This document shows, in pieces, positions 55,401 through 64,000 of a DNA stretch of 64,000 nucleotides. The notes beneath the pieces are model-generated. The model had not been told where the DNA came from. It ran no database searches and saw nothing but the letters and a program-made list of their open reading frames with translations. The position numbers and the translations under genes were made by a program. Position 1 is the stretch's first letter; every line of letters starts with the position of its first letter. Source of the DNA: Dromaius novaehollandiae. Lineage: Eukaryota; Chordata; Aves; Casuariiformes; Dromaiidae. The stretch spans positions 29,724,001 through 29,788,000 of the forward strand of contig NC_088106.1 of NCBI RefSeq assembly GCF_036370855.1, in the 5' to 3' direction.

Positions 55401-57289
55401 AGATGCATTCCTTGGGTAAATCTCCTGTGAGAAAAGGGAATTTGCAGTGGGTTTTTCCTCTTCTCCGAAAAGCTGCTGTGACTGGTGACTTGTGCCAAGA
55501 AAGCTGATGAGCTGACTTCAGGTCTTGCCTTGTTCCTGCTGCACAGAAAGCCAAGCCAGGCAGGCAGCAACTCCTGAATGACTACCCTAACAGGCCAAGC
55601 TTGTGCAGTCAGTCAAATAGAGCTTTTGGGTTGTCTTTGCATACCAGACTGTAAATCTCAGTGGTTCAGGCTCAGCTCTGCAAGGAGCGTGCCTTGGCAT
55701 CAGCCATCCCAATGCAAGTCCTCCTGCCTTGTGAGTCATAGCTCTTAAAGCCTTTCCAACATTACATAGAAAATCTTATTACAGAGCGGGGAATTAGAAA
55801 GGTGTAAGCCAAAGCTAAACTCATATTTTGGCCATTGGAGCATCCTGTTTTCATCATATGAACCCCATTACTTCAAAAGCACAGCCAAGGATCTCAGCTA
55901 AAATTGCCGGCACAGCCTCAGCATGAGGAATGTGATTGCTTTTGGCTCCACTACAGTGGAATCCACTTCACAGCCTTTTTCCCTCCATCCCTCTAGAGAA
56001 TCACAAAAATTTAAGATAGAAAATGCCATTCAAATGACCTTTTCCAAGACACGGCAGGCCTCAACACTCCTACCACAATGCACAATATTTACTGAACTCC
56101 CCTCTCTCCTGGGAACCATGATCTCCAAGGGGAATATATCTTCCCTCATTTTCTTTTTAGAGAAGCAGAACTTCTCTCTGTTCCCCTGAAACATGCTCCT
56201 ACATCCCGAGGCCATGGATCTTTTCTGGATCCGGGCGTGCCGATAGCAGCTTGACCTGCCTTGTCATGCTGGATGGGTCTGGCCGCCTGTACTCTTGGTG
56301 GAGCTGGCTCCTGTCAACCTGCTCGCCTTGCTTGGGGCCTTTGCTGGTGAGGAAACATCCATTTTTTTGCTGTTCATGTCCAGGCTCGTCTCAGCTGCTC
56401 GTGTCGTGGGGATGTGGGTTTTGGGAAGGCTCCTTTCAAAGGCTCCTCTGAATCCAGCCTGCTCTCCTGTGACCGTGGTCCTCACAGCCGTTAACTCTAC
56501 CTCTGTCACAGATAGTGTCTGGTTCTGTCTGGTGTAATTTATTCTTTCCGAGCCCACGCAGAGATGATTACCTTCTCAAGGAGCTACTTGGGGATGAAAG
56601 CTTTTCCTCCTGGGAGCTCCTATGGAAAAACATAGCAGACTCCTTAAAACTTGGGCATGGACATAAAACCTCTGTCCCCACCTGGCCTTTCTCTGTTATT
56701 TCCTTAGTTCTCTCCTGACCTCACCCCTTCTATCCCTTCTTCTCATCCCTTTTTTCTCTGCTTCATTTCTACCACTATTACTTACAGTTCAGGTTCCTCT
56801 TTAGGCAACGGAGCAAATAGCGAGAGCAGTCCTCCAAAGCGATGGCAGGGTACGCCTGGGCTCCTAATGGCACTATGTTTCACTTACGGACGGCCTGACG
56901 CGCCAGCTCTCCCAATTTGTTCACGCCGAAGTTTGGGCTGTGCGCAGCTGCCTTTTCCCACAGCACCTCGGCTCATATCCATTTGTTACACTACGGCTGG
57001 AGAAATGGGAGCCCAGAACTGTGCAATTTATTGATTATAAGTCCATTACCCTCCCGTGAGCGCTATTTCACAGGCAAGCCTACACAGCGGTGTGAAGCCC
57101 AGCTCCTTTGGGCGCCCCACCAGGCTGTCGAAGCCCGTGGCCTCTTTGCGGCTTCGTTGAGTACTAAAAGGCCGTAGCTGAAAAACTGTCCTCCAGGAGA
57201 AATCCGTGCCGTGGTTTCACCTCTGCTGCCTCTCCCCTCTCCCTTGTGTGGTTCTGGAACGGGCGGAAAGTGTGTTTTATTGTTTGTCA
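52423..57289. other. Long unique stretch, possible old repeat wording near 53.4 kb
   Basis: 52730-53250 is AT-rich. 53325-53530 has phrases such as 'gcttaagtcctgcaaagtcag' and 'taaaatcagtggaggctatacgcac', which resemble an unnamed ancient dispersed repeat. 55990-56060 is faintly like an antisense LINE end. 56930-57180 is CpG-containing, mixed sequence. Overlapping open frames up to 117 codons are unrecognised. No gene called. Confidence 0.35.
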
Positions 57290-57445
57290 CCTGAAGCACT
57301 TGAAAAAAATTACACAAATCCATCAAAGTAATGAATCTTTGCAGCAGTGGCAAATAGACAGAGACAGACAGGCACTCATCCGGAACAAGTCATCTTTAAA
57401 AATTAATACAAAATAAACAGCTGGCCTTTTGCTCCATTTCCAGGT
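57290..57445. promoter_or_regulatory. Short candidate conserved non-coding block
   Basis: Repeat-free sequence with AAATTACACAAATCC, AAAGTAATGAATC and AAAAATTAATACAAAATAAAC words. It is distinct from its GC-richer flanks. Confidence 0.22.
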
Positions 57446-58374
57446 GGTGGCCATGTGGCTTGGCTGAGGGCAAGGACTTTTGTGTGTTCAACCCCCTAAT
57501 TCCCAACTTTCTTCGTTATCTAACACTTTATTACCCAGGTATAGTATATATACATACATCTACATATATGTATATAAATATTCACATGAGCTGGCTGGGT
57601 ACTGTGGCTTTGGATGCTCGGGGCTGGCAAATATCAGCTGCAAGAGTCAGATTGCCTATCTTTGAGCAGAAAACTTAGAAAGGTTTTGGTGGGCCTTTAA
57701 ATTGCCCGTGAAATGATTCTAAAAGTGGTGAAAAATAGTAATAAAAAAATCTGAAACGCTCCGCAGTGAGCAAGTCACCTTTCATTTCCCTTTGCTTTCC
57801 CCTTCCCGTTTTTCTTTCATTTTGTTCATGCTGTTTGCAATGAGTTTTGAAAGAAGCAAAAATGCTCTTTTTGATCAAAACTCATTTTTCATTTAAAAAG
57901 CCTGTCATGGGGGGTGGGGGTGGGGATCAAACCCAGCTCTTAATAAAAACCCACGGAAAAAATTAACTTACCCAGGGGGACAGATTGCTATACGGGAGCC
58001 TGTGCATCTTTAAAACCTCCTCGTTGCTTTTTGAGTGTTGCATTGCCACTGCTGTTGGATGCTAAGCAGTGGGTGCAGATACACTAAGTTCTCTAGAAGA
58101 TGGGGATTTCACAAAAGGCCACAGTCTGCCTCCTCCGATGGTCTGAAAGAAAAGGAAACAGCAGCAGACAGGTTGTTTTCCACCACCAGGATCCCTCTTC
58201 TGCTTGACCTGGCTCCATCTTGAGGTTTTTATGTATTAGTCTATAAATAGGCCAATGTGTCAGGTACCTCTGGGGCCCTCACTTGTGCAAGACACAGCGC
58301 CAGCGGAGAAGAGCTCATCCTGCGGCAGCCTGGGAAAGGCGCGGCGACAGAGAGCGGGAAGGAAGATGGATGGA
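57446..58374. other. Unique non-coding stretch
   Basis: An imperfect TATACATA-type AT repeat at 57540-57580, and three G runs separated by T at 57909-57925. Nothing coding recognised. Confidence 0.35.
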
Positions 58375-58770
58375 TCCGGAATTGCTTCTAATTTATGGGG
58401 CTACGCGATTCCCGCTGCCATATGTCTCCGAGAAATGACACCACTACTTCAGGAGCAGAGATTAATCTGAGCCAGCAGGAGAAGGACAAAACAAATCATC
58501 TACTGCGGGAATCTCATTTGAGGCCGGTTAGTAAAAGCCCTGGGATGAATGGCTTTTGTAAAGACCTTACCACAACATGTTTTTTTTCCTCCCCCTTTTT
58601 TTCTGCAAATTGCAGTTATAGACTGTTTGCAAGAAGTCCCATTTATGCTCCTTATTCCCCACGAGAAGTTCTGCTGGACACAGCCTGCAGCGCTGGGAGC
58701 CGTACCTAGTGCCGAGTGCTACCCCAGCATGACGTGTTGTAGCTCACATCAAGAGAATCCATTTAATTGA
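58375..58770. promoter_or_regulatory. Candidate regulatory block with a K50-type palindrome and an acceptor-like site
   Basis: Contains the perfect palindrome AGATTAATCT at 58459-58468, two bicoid-type cores head to head. A long pyrimidine tract (58579-58604) leads to TTGCAG ending at 58615. Two plus frames stay open downstream, for about 30 and 50 codons, and are unrecognised. It may be an enhancer, a terminal exon, or neither. Confidence 0.28.
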
Positions 58771-58859
58771 TCTTTTTTAAGATGCAGGCTTGGAATAGCT
58801 GAGAATGTGCAAGACACAGCTAAGCAGGTACTTCCGCAAAATAATTTGTCAGGCCCCAC
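58771..58859. other. Short unique stretch
   Basis: Nothing recognised. Confidence 0.3.
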
Positions 58860-59260
58860 TGTAGAAACCTAATGACGGCTGTAATTTATTGCTGACAGAC
58901 GATATTTATCACTGCACCGTCCTCTCTTTCTCTTTCTCTGTCTCCTTTGGAATGGCATCAATAATGTTTATTGTAGCTTTTAATTTTTTATCGTTGCTAT
59001 TCTTACCTGTGCTGGCTGGAGCATCCTTCGTAATATTTTCCACCCGAGTTAGTCTTGCTCTTTGGTGTACAAACAATGCTGGCTCTCTGGCGAAGATGCC
59101 TCTGAGTAAATGCTATTTACTTGCTTTTTCTGCACAATTTGCCATCGCCCCCGCACTAAACGAAGCTCGGCATTCCTAGATGGCTGTTTGCATTTTGCAC
59201 GCAGCCTCTTTTCACACCTATTAAGCACTGTCCCGGTTCAGCCGAAATCTATGAGTGTGT
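58860..59260. promoter_or_regulatory. Candidate conserved non-coding block
   Basis: Repeat-free DNA with CTGTAATTTATTGC, CAATAATGTTTATTG, CTTTTAATTTTTTATCG and TTTGCATTTTGCAC words, including an octamer-like ATTTGCA-type core. It ends in more GC-rich DNA. It looks like distal regulatory DNA. Confidence 0.3.
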
Positions 59261-59424
59261 TGGCAGGCGCCTCACTGCGGGAGGTTGTTTGCTGCCTCCA
59301 CTTGAATATTTGGGTGTTCGGATGGCCCCAGAGCAGCCAGATTTGGGCACAAGCTCGGCCCCGCAGCAAGGCAGGATGGTGCATGATGGGGCCGTATCTG
59401 CCTGCAGCTTGGAAGGAAGGCCCG

Positions 59425-59440
59425 CCCCCCCCCCCCCCCC
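59425..59440. repeat. Poly-C run (C16)
   Basis: Sixteen C residues bounded by G on both sides, separating two candidate regulatory blocks. Confidence 0.9.
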
Positions 59441-59449
59441 GCTTTTTCC

Positions 59450-59720
59450 GACACAACTAATTACAAACCCAATGGTTATTTTAACATCATTATAGGAGCC
59501 TCTCAGACTAGCTGGTCATTTACAGATTAGGCAGACATTGCTCGCATTGTTCATAACTGATTATGGGATTGACGGTTTGGCTGGCACCCAAAATACGGCG
59601 TCCCACTTTAGCATAATTGGAGCTGAACGACAGAGCCAGTGGGGGGAAGGGGACTGTGACTGCTGACAATTTAGTTAATACTGATTTTATCGATCCCTGA
59701 AATCCTCTGATGCTGCAGAT
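59450..59720. promoter_or_regulatory. Candidate conserved non-coding block
   Basis: Contains CTAATTAC at 59458-59465, CCAATGGTTATT, a GATTATGGGATTGACGG stretch near 59560, AGCATAATTGG and TTTTATCGATC near 59684. Dense AT-rich factor words and no repeats make it one of the more enhancer-like blocks. It may be continuous with 58860-59260. Confidence 0.3.
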
Positions 59721-60340
59721 TAGTCTTTATAGGGCAATAACGTTGATAGTTTGGGTTGTCCTGGGGGAGTAACTTGGATGCCTCTTCCAGCTCTTTGAGG
59801 CCATCTCTGGTCGCGGGAGCCCAACCAGCCCCAGCTCCACGCCAGCATGTCCCCAGACTGAACCTGGCTCGCATCTTCCATGGCATTGACCTTTGGGGGG
59901 TCTGCTCCCACCTGGATTTGCAAAGACATCCCTCCTTGCAGCCTGGCAGAAGAGGGAGACCATTGCCCTTGAAGATGGGCACCCATCCACACTGGTGGGC
60001 TTCAAAACTTCTTCCACTGGGGTCATCCTACTAACCCGATAACCTCACCCTGTGCAAGTCCCCTTGCCTTTTCGGAGCCTTACTCCTGTCCTCTAGTCCG
60101 TTTGGGAGCTATACTAGAAGGAAGGAGGTCAATTAGTTTGCATTTTCACAGGCCGAGGACATAGCCAGAAACTAGGTCACTGCTCCAGGAGAAATTCAGA
60201 TTCACTGACAATCAGAATACAAGCAAAATGGTGGAATTTTAATATTGTCCTGAAAGCAAAATTCTAGGAAAGGAATGATGAGCAAATTAAAAAGTAATCC
60301 CTCCCATGTCAAAATTCAGGTTTTGCTTAAAAGAAATCCA
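59721..60340. other. Unique non-coding stretch, nothing recognised
   Basis: Three or more frames are open at once across 59720-60030, none with a recognisable domain, which argues against coding. Confidence 0.4.
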
Positions 60341-60364
60341 TTGTTCTCTCCTCTCCTCTCTCCT

Positions 60365-60400
60365 CCATTCCATTCCATTCCATTCCACTCCATTCCATTC
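60365..60400. repeat. (CCATT)n pentanucleotide repeat
   Basis: Seven CCATT-type units with one variant (CCACT), inside a wider C/T-rich tract from about 60340 to 60470. The human satellite-like pentamer resemblance is coincidental. Confidence 0.9.
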
Positions 60401-60774
60401 TTTTTCTATTCTACTCTCTTCCTTTATTCTTCTATTTAATTCTTCTGTTTCTTCTTTTTTACTTTGTCCCACAAAATTCTGGAATTTCCAACATTCACCC
60501 TAAATATATCCACAGTCTTTCTTGTGTTTTTTTTCTCAGAATCCCTGCCTGATTTTGCCTGGGACTGGCCCCTCCTAAAGCACAGAAAAGTCACGCAGTT
60601 TGTCCAAAGCAATTAAAAAAAAAAAATCCACGGCAGGAGCAAGACAGTGATCCCGGCTCCTCAAAAGCCAGCACCAGTGACCGAACACCTAGACCCATTG
60701 CTGTCACACCTGCTGGCCCTGCAATTAAAAAAATAGTCCCTCCCTGCTCCAACCAAATGACCATCTAGGTTCAG
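60401..60774. other. Pyrimidine-rich then unique stretch
   Basis: C/T-rich to about 60470, with an A run near 60613-60626. Nothing coding recognised. Confidence 0.4.
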
Positions 60775-61080
60775 CTGAGGCGCTTCCCGCGAGGGCCTCT
60801 GCCGCCCGCACTTCCCAGCCAGGAGGGGAGCCGCCGCCGCTGCCGCAGACGGGAAAGCAGCATGGCCACCGAGCAAACGCAAATATTTAAACAACTCCCA
60901 ACCAGGCAGCAGGCGGGTTTCAAGCTGCCGCCCGAGGACTGCGAGTAACTGGGGCTCCACGCTGACCGGCCGGAGGAATTTTGGGAGGGGCTTGGAGAGC
61001 TTTTTTCCTCCCATCCCCTCCGTTCCTTCCCTCTGACCGCTGAATTAGCTCTCACGCGCTGGCAGAGCCCCGTTTCCTAG
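60775..61080. promoter_or_regulatory. CpG island, possible orphan promoter
   Basis: About 19 CpG pairs fall in the first 200 bp by eye, including CCGCCGCCGCTGCCG, and more follow to about 61070. Flanking DNA is CpG-poor. It contains the small open frame at 60862-60948. Initiation could be in either direction. Candidate enhancer blocks lie 1-2.5 kb upstream. No recognised gene starts here. Confidence 0.45.
60862..60948 (+). other. 28-codon small open frame in the CpG island
   Basis: The ATG has A at -3 and G at +4, a strong vertebrate start context. The frame runs 28 codons to TAA. The peptide is polar (many Gln, Thr, Glu and Pro), with no signal or membrane segment. It could be an upstream frame in a 5' UTR, the start of a spliced gene, or chance. 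I do not recognise it. Confidence 0.15.
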
Positions 61081-62159
61081 TCCTGTGGCTTGGAGCTCGT
61101 TTGTCAAACCCGGAGATCTTTATGAAGGGCCGTTAGCAGAGCATTTACTTCCCATTTCTCATCCTGGACTGTCAGTGCCTTCCAAGATTAATTAAGGAAA
61201 AAAGAAAAGAGATCTTGTCTCCCTTTTGTTTCCCCCTTCCCTGCCTTTTTTACGGCCCCTTTCTCTCTGTTTATGTACTGAACACTGCCGGGAAGCAAAA
61301 CAAGCAAAACTCAATAGTTTCCTCTCCCCTCTGGTGGCTAATATATCTTTTTTTTTTTTCCTGCCTCTTTGTAAGTGGAAGTAGTTGGTGAGCTTCGTCC
61401 TGAACATCAATTCTCTCCAGTGGCCTCAGCTGCTAATGCTAAGCCAGGAAAGATCCAAAATCCATTGACTTATGATTGCTGTAAATGCTCGTTTCAGAAT
61501 TACAGCCCTAATCCCATGGGCCAGTGTCCTGTCCCTGGATCGCTTCCATAATGCTATTCATCTGGCTCACTTTGTGACCCAGTGCCTGCATCTCCTTTTC
61601 ACACGTGGTTTGACCTGATGTGCTGCAGCAGGATGCTTGGCTGGTGGAAATCACACTGGTGCTTCCCTCTGGCCCTTGGGCCACTTCAGCCAGCGCTGGG
61701 CAGCCCCCTGGCAAGTGTCTGAAGGCACTGCTGACTGCAGGAGCTGGGTTTGTTTTCTCCACTGCAGCGCCAGAAGAGGAGGAATCAAGTGTGCTCCTCA
61801 GCCGCGAGGTCAACCAGCATAGCTAAACCATCGCTGCAGAGCAGCACGTGTCCCCCTGCCTCCACAGCTGAGCTGTGGCAGCACTGGTCTGGTCCTACGG
61901 CCCGTGGGGCCAGGAACTTGTCCCCCTCAGTTAGCCCCCAAGAAGCTAGATGCACAGTCAAGCATGCATCACTCTGCCCCACGATGCTCTACACCAAGGT
62001 GACCCGCTAAAGGAGGCACCATGTTGTGGTTGAGGGTGCTGCCATCCAGCCCATTACATGTGATGCCAAGTCCCACCCAAGGCATGACCCAGCCTCCCGG
62101 ACAGTCAGCTCTCAGACTTCCAAATATCAGTGAAACACAACCCTCGCGAAGGGTTTGTG
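61081..62159. other. Unique stretch with a minus-strand open frame
   Basis: 61195-61370 is pyrimidine-rich with a T run at 61349-61360. A minus frame of 101 codons (61508-61813) is Ser/Thr-rich, then polar. I do not recognise it, and plus frames overlap it. Confidence 0.35.
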
Positions 62160-62174
62160 CCCCCCCCCCCCCCG
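62160..62174. repeat. Poly-C run (C15)
   Basis: Fifteen C residues followed by GCCC. It is the fourth long C/G homopolymer of the window. Confidence 0.9.
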
Positions 62175-63960
62175 CCCATGTTGCCAGAGGTGGGGAACAC
62201 CAGCTGGTGTTGGTCGACATTATGGGGATGAGTGGATCTGAAGGATGACTGAACGGAGACCATCACACTGAAAGGAAACTGTACCCCCACTGGTAATTAG
62301 GTGTTTCAGTTCAGGCACCGCTTCACATACATGTTTCCTGTACCATTTGCTTCTATTAGAAATAATAACCCTTGATTATGGGCTAGAAGTGAAATGGCCT
62401 TTTCTATGCTCCCAATTATGATGGTGTATTTGCAATAGTTTGGCCCATTTTGTCCACTCCTGATGCTGTTCTGGGCCCAGCTGTGTGGCTGAATTATGCT
62501 TAAAAACTAGTGCTGACCCTTGCCCGATACCATGTTCCCAACTTTTCCCTGGAGGCACAAAGCTTCTCCCCAGCTACACTATTAAATCACTGTCCTCACT
62601 TGGTGACTTCGGTATTTTATGATTGTTTTGCTTCTTTCTATTGTTGGCTGCCCTGGACGCTCTCAGAGGACAATACAGCTACAAGGAAGGCAATGCAATA
62701 TGTCACACAACAAAATACATGAAATCAGGGACAAACCCCATGTATCAACCTCCATGATTCATGGCACAAGCCAGAGAACTCACTGAGCCCTGCTGGCTTT
62801 AACAGGGTGGTTTTGGAAGTAGGTACCGACACGAGCTGTTGCCAGGAACGAACATGATCAGCTCTCTGCTAGCATTGTCCACACTCAGGCTCTTAATGAA
62901 AACCATAATACGGCCTACCCCTCCTTGCAAGACATGCTAATGTATTTTGAATTACCTTGAGTGAGTGCTATGGAATTTGATTGTACACGGTTGTAGCTGC
63001 CACAGAGCAGCTGATGTTGTTTACGTGGCTTGTGAGGCCAAGACCTTCATGCTGGCTCTGTTCCCATGATGTCGGATCTCCTCCTAGAGCACCTACATGA
63101 AGTTGTCTTGGGCGATCCCTTTTCACTCTTCCATGGCAAACTAATGTGTCATGTTATACAGAGGTTTATTTTACAGTTTGAATGGCCCTGAAGTGCTGTC
63201 TTCATGATGGCACAGGAGGCCAAAGTGCTGTGCATCAATGCAGCCAGGAAGCCGGGGAGATACATGGACATCCCCAATTCCTGGGGGAATTTATTGTGTT
63301 CTGGTCACTGGATGAGCCATGAGTGGGGCTGCTCAGCAGTCCCTGACCATGAGCCATCACAAAGCCAAGAACCATCTCATTCAAAAGCTCTGGGAGGCCA
63401 GTGCAGGCAGCCAGAGGAGGGCATAATATATTGGCTGAGATTTCCTCAGCACTGGTGCTGTGTTGTCTAATGTAAGAGGAGATGCCTCCTCACACAGGCT
63501 TCATTACTGATTAAAAAACAAAATTGAATGTAAATTTGACAAAATGCAGGAAAAATGTGGTCAGTTGGTATTTACATCCCTCAGGTATTTACAATACGCT
63601 CTTTTGCACATTTATAAACCTCATTCCCGACACTTTGCCTCACAGGTGTGAGTCAGGCAAAAAGGGGAGGAAAAACTACCCAGCTCACATTGTGACTTTC
63701 TGCAGGTAGCTCGTACGCATTGGTCTTGTTAGGATCACTGCTGAGTACAGAGGTGGCATCATCTCCCCTGTCCTGGCCTGTCAGCCATCTCCGTGCACTT
63801 GGCTCTGAAGAGGGGAAGGGAGACTGAGGAGGCGGGAGACTCCTCATAGCATCTTCCCCAAGACATGAGAGCTTCCATCATCATCACAAGCCAGGTTCTG
63901 GCTACCTGCATCAAAGTAGGAGGCCACAGGAGTAAAGGAGACTGGCACAGGGAAGATGAA
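62175..63960. other. Unique non-coding stretch, nothing recognised
   Basis: Mixed composition, overlapping open frames below 90 codons, no repeat family or CpG island. Confidence 0.4.
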
Positions 63961-63963
63961 AGA

Positions 63964-63988
63964 TTTTTTTTTATTATTATTTTTTTTG
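63964..63988 (+). repeat. T-rich / (ATT)n low-complexity tract
   Basis: T9 followed by ATTATTATT and T8, just before the window end. Confidence 0.85.
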
Positions 63989-64000
63989 AATCTGGCTCTC

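Noticed and set aside
55980-56060. Possible antisense LINE 3' end ('gaatcacaaaaatttaagatag')
   Set aside because: Only the first bases resemble CR1-type ends; the following order does not hold.
60340-60470. Resemblance of the CCATT pentamer to primate satellite repeats
   Set aside because: Seven units in a pyrimidine tract are a simple microsatellite; nothing else in the window is primate-like.
1-64000. CRISPR array, operon, phage or plasmid features
   Set aside because: No regularly spaced repeats, compact gene order or bacterial ribosome-binding patterns are present; the CR1 elements place the DNA in a vertebrate genome.

Overview
This window looks like non-coding nuclear DNA from a bird, or at least from the bird/crocodile/turtle lineage. 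The main evidence is retrotransposon type. All recognisable interspersed repeats are CR1-type LINE fragments. They include one clean avian-style CR1 3' end (52246-52422), one decayed piece of the CR1 reverse-transcriptase gene (18030-18690), and four antisense, truncated older pieces (7546-7975, 16341-16440, 38657-38960, 40640-41150). Repeat density is low, and I saw no Alu-, B1- or L1-like sequence and no bacterial gene organisation.

I found no protein-coding gene I can name. Open frames of 60-214 codons occur throughout on both strands. They overlap one another in several frames, often end in homopolymers, and none reads as a known family, so I call no CDS. The best traces of transcription are possible splice-flanked segments (8656-8874, 40491-40580, and acceptor-like sites at 49559 and 58615) and two CpG-rich islands (4250-4540 and 60775-61080). 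The first island has a splice-donor-like site inside it. The second carries a 28-codon reading frame in a good start context. These are hypotheses.

Layout: 1-5 kb is unique sequence leading to an AT-rich block with homeodomain-type sites, immediately followed by the first CpG island. 5-19 kb is mostly unique, with old CR1 fragments, short tandem duplications and simple repeats. 19-34 kb holds CA repeats, a G18 run and several AT-rich blocks that look like distal regulatory DNA. 34-41 kb contains the most striking AT-rich block (37440-38060, with a SOX-type palindrome and a G-quadruplex motif), a 31-bp-period minisatellite and two antisense CR1s. 41-52 kb is mostly unique, with homeobox/TALE-like blocks near 44.3 and 49.5 kb and a long TA repeat. 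52-64 kb has the youngest CR1, candidate regulatory blocks at 57.3-59.7 kb, two long C runs, a pentanucleotide repeat and the second CpG island.

The simplest reading is an intron or gene-poor interval next to a developmentally regulated gene, with candidate enhancers separated by dispensable unique DNA. No operon-like, CRISPR-like or otherwise novel multi-gene system is visible. Conservation and transcription claims need an alignment and RNA data that I could not consult.
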